This document shows positions 37,458 through 50,771 of a DNA stretch of 64,000 bases, one piece after another. The DNA is from Parus major. Taxonomy: Eukaryota; Chordata; Aves; Passeriformes; Paridae. Location of the stretch: contig NC_031769.1 in NCBI RefSeq assembly GCF_001522545.3, positions 136,098,605 through 136,162,604 of the forward strand, given 5' to 3'. The translations under genes were made by a program, and so were the position numbers. Below the pieces are notes generated by a model. That model made no database searches, was not told where the DNA came from, and was given only the letters and a program-made list of their open reading frames with translations. The first letter of the stretch is position 1; the number at the start of each line of letters is the position of its first letter.

Positions 37458-39762
37458 GCACCTTCCCGCACCTTTTTCTCTCTCACTCCACCACAATGCA
37501 TCCTCCTGAATTGCATCCTGACACCATTCCTTGTTTGTCTGACCTTTGCTCCAGCACAATCAGCCCCAGGGAGGAACACCCCTAGTGCTCAGCCTGGGGC
37601 TGCAGGGAGCAAACATGCACTGCAGTAACTAACTCCTCATTTCTTTCCCACTGCATAAAACATTAAATCTTTAATTGCAAAGGAATTAAACAATGCCTTG
37701 CAGTACATGACATCACCAATTCAATCATCTTCAACATTCTTACACATTCACTTAAGACTTAAAAAGAGAATTCACTTCACTTCCAATAACGGGTTCTTAA
37801 AGATTTACTTGTATACATTTAGCTTTTTTAAAGGCCCACATTCCAGCACCATTTCCAAAGATATTCTTAACACAATTTAGCAAAAGCTCTGTAATCCAAT
37901 ACTTATGACATGAGCTGTCAGGCATAAAGTATGCCAGAATCTCTTTAAGTCCACACACAGCAGGACGCAAACCTAGTAGCAACTGTACTGAATTACAACC
38001 AATAGGAGAAGTCACAGGTCACCGAAGCCACACCGAGTCCTGCTACAGCCAACAATGAAACTTAATGTACTTTCCATGTCCAGAACCATCCGCTATAGAG
38101 CTTCTGTAAAACAGATTAATGATAATAGTGGCAGAAACTAGGAAAAAAATGCAAGAAATGGAAGCCTGGCCGATATTCCATTTGTAATTTGTCACACTAT
38201 CACACAATAAGACTTCAGTATGAATGTGTTGCCAATTTACAATTCAAATAAGCTTCCTTGAATTTTTAAAAGAATGGACTGTACACATCAGTCAGTATGA
38301 CAAAAAAATGCCCTGTCAGGTTAATTTTAAATGCACTTTTTATTTGTTAGAGTTAACTAATCCCTATAATTATTTTCGATTTTTAAAAGAAGCGTAAATT
38401 ATTAAATAAAATGCAACCTCTGAACCCCAATTGCAATGGGACTTGTTTCTGTAAACTTAACAGTATTCCCTAATTTTCCCTAATTTACAATATTTTGATT
38501 TGACCCTAGCTGGCAAAAGGGCAATTATTTTAATGGGGTTTTTTTATTATTTTTTTTTATCACATAAAAAACCTCAATATATAACCAGCAAAAGGAGCAC
38601 ATTTGCTTAGAGCTTTACATAGAGTCTATTATGGCAATAATATTTTATTTTTTTTCATTTGCTTCAAAGGCCTATTGATCAGGCAAGCATTAGGAAACAA
38701 AAGAGAATGTTTCTTTTTGTAAAACACTGTTTAGCTATAGGTGATGAAACTGCTCCTGGCTGTGAAGTTCAGCAGATGGACTATCAGGGGGATGCATTTG
38801 GCCTGCTGCAGACTAGACACTGTTTCTGTAGGAAGGTGCAGTGCTTTGATGATGCAGAAAATAAAGCCCATGCTATTTCTATGTTCTATTAAAAGGAAAG
38901 CATTTAAGATGGTAGTTAAGTGGTCAAGGTCTAAAATTAAACTTGCCATAAAAGACAGAGGTAAAAAATAGTATTTAAACAATTGCTTCATAAAACAAAT
39001 TACTCTGAGTTTCTGAAAAATAAAGCAAAAGGCCACAGAACCAAAAAATCCTTTCACTACCTGAACACCCATCCAGTTTTAACCATGAGAAGTCAGTGGC
39101 TTCAGTGTCACAAAAAACACTAAGACAGCAAGTGGATAGTTCCACCACAACTTAAATAACCATTAGGTTCACTTATAGCATCTGCTAGGAAAAGCAGAAG
39201 CAGATTGTATCTTTTTTAGACTAACTTCACGTACAGAAGTATAGTACTAAAGAGTGTTCACTGCAAAAAGTCACTACTTACCTGGCAACATGCTCCATTT
39301 CACTTATTTGTATGTGATATCCTAAGTCATGAATGCTATTTAAATGTTAATTTTTCAGTGTCTTTAGGCAAGGCTACTTACAAAGGGCCATAGCAAGGCA
39401 TTAAAAACCGAAAGAATCAACTGGCAGTAAGATGAACAACATGTAGTAATTCATTAGCCTATTTCAACTCAGAGTTGTTTTACTCCAAGTTTCCCATTAT
39501 TTTGATACTTCTTTGGAAATAAGTTTCTTTTTTTTTAAGCCTTCAGTTGATCATTGATTTACACTTACATACAGCTTATAGTAGGAAAAACCTCCAAGTC
39601 TGTCTTATCCAATCCCTGAATGGAAACAGAGGAGATTTACACACAGGAAAGTTTTATTGACTCAAAATGTAGAATATCCTATATATTTTCCAAGATAGGA
39701 TTAGTAACTAGGAACTCTGAATTACTGCCAGTCCTGATACTGATTATATTCTGTACACATTG
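37458..39762. other. Unique AT-rich non-coding DNA
   Basis: No gene is recognisable. The section 38220-38520 is AT-rich, free of transposon sequence and carries homeodomain-type ATTA cores, so it is a candidate for conserved non-coding sequence by appearance only. T-rich tracts lie at about 38538-38559 and 38641-38657. Confidence 0.6.
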
Positions 39763-39892
39763 GCAGGTCCCATAACCTTTCTATCTCTGATTGTAAAATG
39801 AGACTATTACTTATCAGCCTCACAGCAATGTTGTGAGGATTAGTTAAAGCTAGAAAAAGGACATACAGAGCTTTACTAAGTAAAATGCATCA
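39763..39892 (+). mobile_element. MIR-like SINE relic
   Basis: In order, the segment shows GGTCCCATAACCTTTCTATC, TGATTGTAAAATGAGACTAT, CAGCCTCACAGCAATGTTGT, GAGGATTAGTTAAAGCTAG and GAGCTTTACTAAGTAAAATG. This follows the central part of the MIR/CORE-SINE consensus in sense orientation (the CTGTAAAATGGG block, then the TTGTTGTGAGGATTAAATGAG block, then the AAAGCGCTTAGCA block). The order and spacing of several blocks make this the best supported of the ancient SINE pieces. Confidence 0.75.
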
Positions 39893-42578
39893 AAAACACA
39901 TGCAGAGTAAATGGCACCATGTAATTTGACCTGGAATGTAATTCAGTTATAGCCTGTGATAGTCAAAGTCTTTTGGATAAACAAAAGTCAACTTACATTT
40001 CAACCAAAACTGGAACTAAGCATAAAATGGATTTTCAGTCAAGGTTCAAAAAGAAGCAGTTATTTTCAAGGGTTATTCCTATTATCTGTGTCCTTCTCTA
40101 TAATTTCTAGTTCTAACTTGTGGTCAGGAGCAGCTCTGATACCTCTCCTTGTAAGAAAGCTTGCTCTGGCAGTTATTTCTGGCACATCCTGCATGTTCAA
40201 GGGAGGTTTGGGTAGCTTAGCTAAGCATCTCAACTTTGGGGTACTTCTGCAAAGTGAGGCAAAGCTCATGTACTTTGCCAGTTTCTTATTGTAATGCTTT
40301 TATGCTCTCCAGTGCAGAATAAAATCACCTTCATTTTATTTGAAAATGTTAAAAGCAAAGTGAGTACAAGAAAATGAGAACTGCAACTCCCTGAGGTGAC
40401 ATTCCTGTGGAGACTGAAAGAGGGTGGAGTTCTTAATCCTAAAATTAGGCTTGTAATACCTCCAGTGCATACCACCTGGAAATGTATAGTTTCTTGAATA
40501 CACTAATGTAGCAGATGAAGAGCACAGTTATTATTTCAGGGCTATAGGGTTTATCACTATCCAGTGAAACATGAAGGCCAGCTTATTTACTGGTCCAAAT
40601 GCAGTTTTCTGCAATGCTTTTACTCAAAAGTTTCCTTAAGGCAGTCAGATCAAGGTCTGATCAAGGTCAAGGAGAAACTAGCACTCAGGCTTGTAAATGA
40701 CAGCAGCTTTGCTACCTGATCTGAAAAATCAGTCCTCTAATAGAGCCAAGTCAGAATCAAGGTAAGATTTGTGCCGCTTCTGTAACTAGGGACAGTTCTG
40801 ATTCTTCAAGACCTCTAATTTATTCCTATCACTGCAGGGAAAACACATGATGCTTTTTTTTGGTGCCCTTCTCTATCAGGTTTTAGAAACACTAGCTCTA
40901 AATTATAATTTTAAAATTTTTAGCTGCTTATTACAAACATAAGTCTTATAAGCAAACTAGCCCTAGATGTGCAGCTCATTTCACCATCACAGTCTACAGC
41001 TGGAATTTTTGGTCCTTTGCACATAAGGAAACTTCCTCAACTTCAGTTCAGTGGAGCCAATATGTCATCCAACACCACTGTCCTCAGTAAAACAGTGGTG
41101 AGCTTTTCTTTTACATTGTTTTCTATCATAACTGTTACATCAGTATGAAAATAAAAACTGTTACTTCTTTTTCAGTTATAGACCCAGTTCCTCCAGCAAC
41201 TTACCAGAAGTTTGGTTCCCACACAAGTTGATAGGCCCTCACAGGGGAAGAGGTCATGCAGTTCATTCACAGAAGAGGACTAACTGTGCCATTCGCAGCT
41301 CCCCCTTGGACAATTTGAGGAATATGTTTTCATAAGCTGTGCTTCTCAAATGATGACATATTGAAAGGTAGCCAAGCCCAGTGAAAGGTGTAGTTATTGA
41401 CTGAAAGACTAATTTGATTACCCAGTGCAAAAAACAGACAAATGTAAAAAACCTCACAATCCACAGAGGAAAAGAAAACTCATTTTGGTATATACTCCAA
41501 ACAAACCTCCAAAATAAATCTATTGAAATGTGCAGCCTAAGCATGACCTGTATTAACTTACTTTCAAGTTATTTTTTGTTTAAATATGAGGTTTTTTATA
41601 TTTAACATATTTGGTTGCTCACTTTGCTTCTCCATTCTTCTTTCTTCCTCTCTTGGCAGATCTCAGTTGAGCCCTCCAGGATGTAGTCTGAATGTGTCAT
41701 AACTATTCAGTTCCTTCCTGCTAATGCCTCTTAGCATTTTACTCTCCTTTCTGACTCCACAGTTTTCACCTATTTGCCTTTTTCTTGTTCCACCATTTCC
41801 CCCATCCTTCCTCAGTACACTTCTCTTCTGTTTCCTTTCTTATCAACTGTATCTATTTACATGCTGGGTTTGAAATTTTCCCGTGGGCTGAATGAACTGT
41901 TTGCTGTGCTGCTCTGATTATGAAGTACAACAGACAACAATACTAATAAAGCTAAGATAGGGTAATTCAAGTCTGTTGAAGAAAAACTAACAACAACAGA
42001 ACACAATGGAATAATCATTCCCTTAACTCAGTGATTTCCCCGCAGCAGAAAAAGGCTTTCTGGATTACATACAGAATAACCTTGGCACAGCTTCATATAA
42101 GTGCTGGGGCCTACTAAGGAAATGTTTGATATAATGCCAGCAATGGGCAATAAAACTGAAGTAAATCAGATACTAAATGGGCAGGACACAGCTTTCTTTT
42201 AGGGCTCTACAGCACCTATAGCATGCTCATCATTACCAGATTTATTTTTTTCCTAAGATTTCTAAAGAAGTGTTAACTCTACTCAATGTCAGATTTCTTT
42301 TCCATTAAGATGTAGTTTGCCTATTTCTGATCCAAAGTCACCGTTTAAAAACACAAAGTAACAGGTCCTGCTTTACCAGTGACATAATAGAATGAATTAA
42401 TTATTGCTTTTACATTATAACTAATTTTATGCAAACCCAAGACAATGCATCTTTTGTTTCTAATCTTGGACTTCAATTATGGTTTCAATTAGAGTCTTTT
42501 GTTTATGCACATATGGACTTCTGAGGTTTATTTCCTAAAATTATAATGTGCACTGTATTCATAGTAATCTGAACTCTA
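39893..42578. other. Unique non-coding DNA
   Basis: No gene is recognisable. A short tandem duplication (GATCAAGGTCT-like, twice) lies at 40649-40670 and an exact 9-base hairpin at 41073-41100. The section 41640-41850 is pyrimidine-rich. The 112-codon frame at 39956-40294 has no domain. Confidence 0.65.
41073..41100. repeat. Exact 9-bp inverted repeat
   Basis: CACCACTGT at 41073-41081 and ACAGTGGTG at 41092-41100 are exact reverse complements around a 10-base spacer. No T-run or gene context gives it a function. Confidence 0.8.
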
Positions 42579-42690
42579 GGGGCCAGATTCAGCTCTGCTG
42601 CAGGTGAGTGTAAATCTAATTTGTTCTGATTCTGACATCCACACTACCAGTGCAAAGAACAAAGTAGGCTTAACTCCATTAAGTTAAATC
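42579..42690. repeat. MITE-like relic, ancient amniote family (candidate)
   Basis: The left part reads GGGGCCAGATTCAGCTCTGC and then GAGTGTAAATCT. The right part reads GGCTTAACTCCATTAAGTTA. The order GGCCAGATTC...TGTAAAT...AACTCCATT-AAGT is that of one arm plus centre of the same old palindromic repeat suggested at 36241 and 44158. A spacer of about 50 bases between the parts is not recognised, so the copy is either interrupted or strongly diverged. Confidence 0.55.
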
Positions 42691-44157
42691 CCTGAAAATA
42701 TCAGATCATTTAGGTTAGATTTCTGTATAAAGTGAGGGATTACATTTCACATAATGATCTCCGTAGTGAGTCCAATACCTTGTATTTGTCAGAATTCTTG
42801 CAGAAAGGCATTCAGTCTTCAACTCATGTATCAAAAAATGGGCATCCACCTTCCCATTCTAACAGTACTTTTTTCAATTGCCACCAGTCATCACTACTGA
42901 AACGTATCCCATACTTCCCATTTGAATGAATTTTATTTTGACTTTCAACACTACTGGCTTTTTGCTTTACTTTCAGAACAAGCAGGGGAGAGATTGGTGG
43001 CTATTAGCACTCAGTAATTTTTCGCTGTGAAGATATTTAATGCCATTAATCAATTTAACTCTCAGGTTCCTTGTTGTTAAGGAAAGCAGATAATTTTCTA
43101 AATGTCTGTTCTTCTCTATAAGACACTTGCTTCACAATAATTATGTTTCTCTTTCCTGCTTGTCCCTTCATTTTTGTTTATTTTTAAAATTTATTTATTA
43201 GAAATGTTCATAATTCTCTGGCAAACAAAACATGATGCAATGGAGCAGAGCCAGATCTGGATTTGGATTTCAAGCTATTTGTGATCAAACATATGAAGAC
43301 ATATTGTAGAGGTGGCTAATTGCATTTCCATTTATTTCCATTACAGTAATTTTGTCCTCTAAAAGGGCTGCAGAGAAAGCTGGATTATTTTTACACTGTT
43401 AAGTAAGACAAGTGGAAACAGTTTTCAGAGAAAAGCTGAAGCCACAGAGCACAAATGACAACAGATCTTTGTGTTTCAAAGGTGTTGCTGAATATTTTAC
43501 TCCCTGTAGATTGTTCATGGAGTTGGGCCCATGGATCAAGCAGAGCATGGTCCTAAGCTATCAGAGGATGCCAGCAAGATAAATGTCATTTCCCTTCTTC
43601 ATTGGTCATGCTGGGTATGGCCTATTATCTTTAAATGGACTGAGCAGCAGAGAAAAGAATAAGGATACTATCTCTACACAGGCTTGTCACAGTCTCCAGG
43701 CAAAAGACTGTGAGACACTGCTGATAAACAAAACAACTGTAAAAGCTAGTGCTGCTTCTCTGAATACAAGTCAGACAAGGCAAATATTTAAAAGTGGTTG
43801 TTCATAAATTATCATCATCCCCACCCCCAAACAAGGATATTTTTCAAGCAAGTAAATTTTGCCTTAAGAAAACACATTCAGGACTTTTTTCAGACTTAAG
43901 GCAAATTAAGGTCAGTGACTTTAATCCCTTCCATTGTGCACTAGGATTGCCTTGTGCATTGCCTTGTGCACTAGGAATGCAATAGGATAGAACAGGCTAA
44001 TGAATGAAAAACTCATTCAGCTGCAACTCAGATTCACTCATCCCATCCTGAAACATTTACCTCTTACTTATACTCACCTAGTCCAAATAAATCATATATC
44101 ATACTATTTTCTCTCTTATATTTCCCTTTTTTAGGCCTTTGCTTCCATTCAGGGTAA
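42691..44157. other. Unique AT-rich DNA
   Basis: No gene is recognisable. The section 43020-43400 is AT-rich, free of transposon sequence and rich in ATTA and TTATTTATTA-type motifs, so it is a conserved non-coding candidate by appearance only. A small local duplication lies at 43935-43980. Confidence 0.6.
43935..43980. repeat. Local short tandem duplication
   Basis: TGTGCACTAGGATTGCCT is followed by TGTGCATTGCCT and then TGTGCACTAGGAATGC. The phrase TGTGCACTAGGA occurs twice and ATTGCCTTGTGCA twice within 46 bases, as left by a small duplication. Confidence 0.75.
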
Positions 44158-44222
44158 GTAGCCTAGTTCATCAGCTGTTTTAAATCAATTTAATTCAATT
44201 AACTTCAATGGGGCTGTACCAG
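44158..44222. repeat. MITE-like relic, ancient amniote family (candidate)
   Basis: In order: TTCATCAGCTGTTTTAAATC, then AATTAACTTCAATGGGGCTG and TACC. This corresponds to the arm (CTCAGCTGGTGTAAATC) and centre (ATTGACTTCAATGGAGCT) of the palindromic repeat proposed at 36241 and 42579, with the expected short spacing between them. It is the most continuous of the four pieces. Confidence 0.55.
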
Positions 44223-45903
44223 CCCCCACATCCCAGCCCATCAGTGCTGGCAGTGCCCTCTTCTCCCTTTCACTGAGGCTTTTGCTGGGAAGTGAACTGG
44301 TAGGACTCTGTGTCTTGCCACCAGTATTGAGATACTGCTCAGCTGCTTCCAGCTCTTCCACCATATCTCCATTTTAAAAATTCAATCCTTTCTCTTCATT
44401 TATATTATTTAAAACTCGTTCAGAGACATAACAATGTCTTTTGCTCTATAAGAACAATGTCACATGCTCTCTATCTTACCTACTCAAAACACATGTGCCA
44501 AAGAATACTGTCTCATTCATCATTCTGAACAAATCAAGTTTCCTTCTCTAAGTACTTCCCACCTACTCCTCCTCTAATACATAAAACTGAGTATGTTTTT
44601 CAGAGAAGGAAAATCCTTTTCCTTTCAAAGACCAGAACTGAACACCTTTGTGCTGATCACATATTTTCTTATGTTGCCAAGTCTTAAACTAGAACGAAAC
44701 CTCCTCTGAGAAAGTACAGTGCCTTATGATGCACTGCACTGTAACAAGCTGCTAAACTGAATTACATCTGCTGGAAGCCACTGCAATTCCGACTGCCCCC
44801 AGACAGAAACAGATAAAGGTGACAGCTTGTATTTTGTTGTTTCTGTGGGGATTAATCCACCTGTGACAATGCAGAAAGGTGACTGTACCCAGCCTACGTT
44901 GGGTCACTTCCCTGGGTGAAAAGGCAGGAGACTTGGACTTCCTCTGTTCCACTGAATGGAGAGTTATAATCCCTCTTTGGGTTCACTTTCTTACTGTCTC
45001 TAGCCTCCACTGGACCTTCACAAACTGAGGAAGTCTGAAATTTTCCCAGGTTCATAATCTGAAAATACCAATGCACAGCAATTAAAATTTCCCACAGAAA
45101 TGTAGCATTTGAGGGCTCATTGGGTCAGGATGCACACCAGAGAGCCAGAGGAACTCCATATGTCAGGAGGTGTCCTCAGCCACAGCTGATGGACCATCTG
45201 AATCCTTGTTCTTGCCCCACCTTGTGACTTCCACAGTCCAGATGAATGTCCAAAAGTTATCCAGAGAGCTATTTTTCACAATATATAAATGAAGTTAAAT
45301 ATTTAGGGCTTACTCCAGCATAGGAAAAAAAAGAAGTGAATCCTCAAAGGAGTTTTCATGTATTTTGTTTTAAACAGCTATGGCTTTGCCGTGACTTTGA
45401 AAGCCCTCGGAATAGATACGGTACCATCTGAGTGAGAAAATAAGAATGGGAAGAACCTTTTTATTCTTCACAGAGCTTTAAGAAGAATTCATGGTATCTT
45501 TTATCAATTTGCTATTACAAATTTTTGTGCTGTTAGCACGATTTGGCAAAGTTGCTGCCAGATGTCTGTATCAAGGAAAAAGTGCTAGTGGCCTGTCTCA
45601 GATGCAGGATACCTGTTCCATCACCCTTGGCTGCATTTCCCAGATTTTATATTCCCTTCACTTTACATCAGACCACTGCTAGCTCTGTACCTACCCATGG
45701 CAAATTTAATCACAAGAATTTTACAGAATTTGAACTTAAGGATTACTTACAAGCTTTTCATTATCATATGCCTCAGTAGAACAATTTGAAAAATACAACT
45801 TAAGGAATGTCTTTATTCTTACATGGGCACTCTGGCTTACATGCTTAATGCAGAATACAGTTCTACAAGTAAACTACCATGAAGTCTTTAGAAAGAAACA
45901 CTT

Positions 45904-45945
45904 TTTTTGTGTTGACACAAAAATTGTTTTTTTCTTGTGTTGACA
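45904..45945. repeat. 20-bp palindrome with partial direct repeat
   Basis: TTTTTGTGT at 45904-45912 and ACACAAAAA at 45915-45923 are exact reverse complements around a TG centre. The phrase TTGTGTTGACA from the palindrome (45907-45917) recurs at 45935-45945. Confidence 0.8.
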
Positions 45946-48900
45946 ATGGGTGAAGCTCACTACGCTCAGCTGCCAGTGCCAGAAGTACTGATTTCTTTCA
46001 CAAGACAGATTATATTATTATCAACAAAACGCTCAGTCTGAAAGAAAGTGGTCCAAAAGTCACAGGCCTCTCTCTACTCTGGGGACCTGAGTCTGAAGTA
46101 AGTGTAGAAATTCATGTTTATGAGTCTGATCCTTTTAAGCAACCTTTGAAAGCTGATTACTTGATTGCTTATATCCATTTTTATTAGGCATCACAACTTC
46201 TTTGTTTTTGATGAAAAACTCATGGTTAAGTTACTGACAAGTGGCATTGGGCTACAAAAGTGTTTTATCAATACAGATCATGCTGATTACATGATTTTTA
46301 AAACTTGATTTCATAGTGCTCCAATTAAAAACAGTGAGAGATAACAAGGAACATACAAAAAGGCAGAACACAAGTTTTGCTCCTTTCAGGAGACTTATTC
46401 CCAAAGGTGAGACAACTGTATTGTCCACACAGCCTTAAGCCAAAGTGATCTCAGAAAATATCAGCTCTGCAGGAGCAGAGGTCTCCAGACTTCAGTACAT
46501 CTCTAAAGACTGGAAGCTTTTTGATAATAGTATCTGGGTTTTTCACTAGTTTTCTGTCATCCCCAAATGTCTGTGATCTATAACAGCTTTCCATGAGAGT
46601 GGAGGCTGTTACTACTTTTTTTTCTGAGGCTGTGCCGTGAGCCACTGTAAAAGAGATCTGGGGGTTCACATTAATAGTTGTAATGACTGAAGGTTATCAC
46701 ACAGATATTGCTCAACTCTCTAGGAGTCCATTCTCTGTTAACTGACCCTACTGAAATGTCCCAGAAGGAAGATTTTAGATGGCTACAGTGAAGAGGATAA
46801 TTCTAGAGCAGGAAAGCACTGTCTTAATCCAGTGGGAGAATACAGGGGAAACTAGAAGGCTCACCCAGCAGATGGGTTTCTAGCTGAACAGTTGAATTTA
46901 TCAAAATAACGTATGTTAAAATGTGTGATAAAAACAATTTAAAGATAACCTGAAAGTACAAAACGAAATTATTCATCAAGAAACTTGCCACATCCTGAGT
47001 TTTCCGTTACACATTGCACCTTCATAACCAGTTTCACAGGGTTTGTCATAGTTAAATTGGTTTTGTCTACATTTATTTCTAAGTTTCTAAGTTGTGTGGG
47101 TTTATTTTATTACTAGGTGTGTCAGAGAAAACTGCAGTTTCTCATGTTATTCATAATATGGAAGAATCTACAGGACTATCTCAATTTAAGCCCCCAGAAG
47201 CTCCCAGTTCCATATAAATTTGAGGCTATTAATTCTAGGTAAAACGCCACATTACTATGCAAATACTGTTTCCCTGCTCTGATAAGCAATATCCATTCAA
47301 GCTGTCTCATTCAGAGCATTTTCAAAATTTTACAGTCAGTAGCATAAGTGGTGGGAATGAAATAAAACCAACAAGAAAAAACAGAACACCCCCCCCAACC
47401 TAGTAATTTTTTAAAGGGCAAGTGTGAAAAATGTATGCTAATAAGGGTATTTATCATCAAAAAGCACTGTAACTCCTATAAGTTATCCAAGCAGGCCCTT
47501 GAGAGTTCAAAGAAATGGAGAGATTATTAATATTATGATGTTTCCAGCTAAAATGATTGAAATGATTGCTCAAGGATTGAGGAGAAAGCCATTTGAATAG
47601 ATATTGCTGTACATCTTATGCAATAAACACTAAAAATAAAATTCTGTCGAGACAGAGTATAATGCAAACATCTTAAAGGGTAGACATCAAATGCAGTTTT
47701 GTAGCTTGATTCAAAGAGCATGTATGTTCACCTCTTAATTTATTTACTCTTGGTTAGAGCTGTACCACTAACTCATCAGATAAACAAGCTGGTTGGTTGA
47801 CTACATCCCACCAGGCAGTGTCAGTTTTTAGCAGGTGTGCCTGAAGGACTCTTCCTTTCTGCTCTTTGAATCATTCTGTAGACACTAATGAGCATCCCTC
47901 TTCAGCTTTAATTATTGGTCCCTGACAAGTCAACATAATAGGAATCAGCTTAACCAAGCATACTCCCCAGTGACATGTTCAATTACTCAGGTTGTACTTC
48001 TCTGCAAGAGGTCTGAGGGGTTGCTAATTTAACATTGTCAAAAAAATAAACAGAGGTATTGGTTACAGTTTATCTTTTGACCCTTATGTCGCCAAATCTA
48101 GCAAGATACCTCCTCCTGGAATGGAGCAGAAGATTAAATACTTTAAAATTACTATTCTGGTTTTACTTTTTAAATAAAATTAATTACAACCTGTAAAGTG
48201 ATTTATGTCAAGCTATGTTTTATGAGGAGAGATAGTGACATTTTGACAAGTGTTTGTTGATGTATGATTGTATTTATAAAGCTGTTTGGTTTTCCAGTTT
48301 TACAAAATACAAAAGTGGTAGTATTTATTCATTCATATTTACTGCAAAAATAAACTAACAGAATTGGTTATCTTCTATTTTTGGAAATACAAACCGCTAT
48401 TTTCCATAACCAAAAATATCAGTGTTAGAAATGAAAGTAGGAAGCCTTTTATTTAGCAAGTTCATTATTAAGAAATGAAATTTTGGCATTTTGGAAGTAA
48501 GAAAAAAAAAACAACCCAACAAACCAAGACAGTCTCTAAAAAAAAATATTTACAAAATGTTTTAAGATTAATCAATTTCACTGGATTTAATAAAAAATTT
48601 GTAAAAAAATAAATAGAAATTATATTCTATTTTTTAAAGGTAAATTATTATTTAATCTGACTTCAACAGATAACAAAGTACCTAGAATCTTGTCCAATAG
48701 TGTTCCCCTCAAGTGCTGTATTTCTGGTGACCGGAGTAGGTTTATTATCAGCCATTTGAGCAGCAGAATAGTATTCTGCTGCAAAAAAACTGTATTGTCA
48801 AATACAAAAATATAAGAATATAGTAACAGTCTTGTCAAATTACTATAGTGTCTTTCTGAACATCTCCTAAACATCTACAGACAGAATTATAAGTGAGTTT

Positions 48901-50735
48901 TTCTTTTTAGCTTTGTTTGAGCATTTAAGAGGAGAAGGCTGAAATTTTAGTATCACTTTAAAGAATACTTTCAAATGAGGATAACATTTTAAAATAGTTG
49001 GTATAATTTTGTATTGTTTCCTTTATCAACACATTTCACAAAAAATAAAATCTGAATGTTGCAGTACTGAAACATTGACACAAAAGTGTCACATTTCCTC
49101 ATTACAGCAATGATAATCTTGCCTGACCTACTGTGCTATTTACCAAACATATACTAAAGCTTAATGCATATGAAAATTAAGCAAGCAGTCATTTTATGGT
49201 AAATATTTATGTAAGCACTTTGGACCACAACTAAAAATTCAGTAAAAACATGGACAAAGGACTTGCAAAATGGAAGCTTGATGCACAAATCTTAGGGTGG
49301 AAGCAAGACCACACCTTGTATCTCTTACTATTTCACAACTATACATTCAACCTCTTCCAACCTTTTGATCTTCTTCTGTATTTGTTCCACTATTCTTATA
49401 CAACAAAATCACGTTTGAGTACAGCTTCATTTTTATGTTTAGCAACATCCTTCTTAATAGATCCAAAATTTAGCTCTGCTTTTGATCAGTATTGCCACTT
49501 TCCTTAGCAGAGTTACTAACAGTAATAGATGATTTTTTTTTATTTATATTTTTTGTGGAGGTGTATCAGTAGAAAAAGACAGATGTCAGGCTCAGTTCCT
49601 GGAGCTTATAGTAAGTTCCAGGCAATAGAGTGGTTCTGGGCAAATGATGAATATACACAATGACAAACATACACAACAGCAGAGTATAAATACATACAAT
49701 CAGATCTCATTTCTAGAATTTCCTTACAGATAAAACTAAAAAATAGAGCAGAAAATTATAGCCTCTAGAAATAAAAACTTTACTGTGAGTAGTAATTCTG
49801 AGCAAGCCCAAAGGGCCCTTGGTAAACAGTAGAGATAAAAGCTTCTGCAGGATCCATAACATGCCCAACAAAGCCATAGCACAGTTTTATCAGTGTCTAA
49901 CAACAGACTGTGAGAGTTCTGCAAACAAACACCATATGGAAGAACAGAAATCTGTTATTTAACCTAAAGCTCTCTAATTGCCTGGGGTTTAGATGAAAAG
50001 ATCTTCCCAGCATCACAGAAATTATTCTTCTGTTCTTGAGCTTCAGAAATCTAACCCTAGGCTCCATTCACGGCCAATGGGATAAGGAATTTCAAAACCT
50101 AAATATTCTGACATCCTCTAGAACCAGGTTCTCTCTTGATTACTCATGTGTTTTGGTACTAGGTGGTAGAAAATAAGGATATACTATCAAATGACAGAAC
50201 ACGTTAGGTACTTCCCTTTGGCAAGATCTTTTCACATCAAGCAGTGAGGCATGTTCCCAGCTAACAAACATTTTGGACAGTTAGGTAAAATTAATACAAT
50301 CTTTTACATTAGGCACAGTAGCTTTTTGCTTTTTTGCTTTTTTTTTTCCCCCAGGTAAGAAGAAAGGTTCTTTTACCAGCCTGGTGATTGCAGAATACAC
50401 AAGGGCAGAGTAGAAAGCACACAGCAAGTAGGTTGCTTAGGTACTGACACATTACAAAGGAGACTCTCAGTACATTTTCTTTACCATTATAAAGAAAACT
50501 TCTCCAAATAACTGTCAAGAGTGGGAAGTCTAATCCACAATGACTTAGTCATACTTTCAAATTAAAGGTAGGATGCCACAGAGAAAGCAGTAAAAAGAAT
50601 CACTCTTCGGGTATGTTTTCAGCCTTGGACAAAAAACAACACATCTTTCCAATTTTCAGGACAGGCTGACATGTCCTTAATGATTAGCAATTTTTCTTAA
50701 TTCTCCACGGTGAGAACAAAGCTAACTAATTGTGG

Positions 50736-50771
50736 AAAAAAAAAAGAAAAAAAAAAAGAAAAGAAAAAGAA
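50736..50771. repeat. A-rich tract with G interruptions
   Basis: Three or more A runs separated by single G residues. It is a low-complexity purine tract. Confidence 0.85.

Noticed and set aside
37137..37585. Several frames of 80 to 140 codons around the gap
   Set aside because: They run through 115 unknown bases, and their remaining residues come from the CTTCC array.
49964..50075. Weak MIR-like similarity (AGCATCACAGAAATTATTC region)
   Set aside because: Only one loosely matching phrase can be aligned by eye, which is not enough to call an element.
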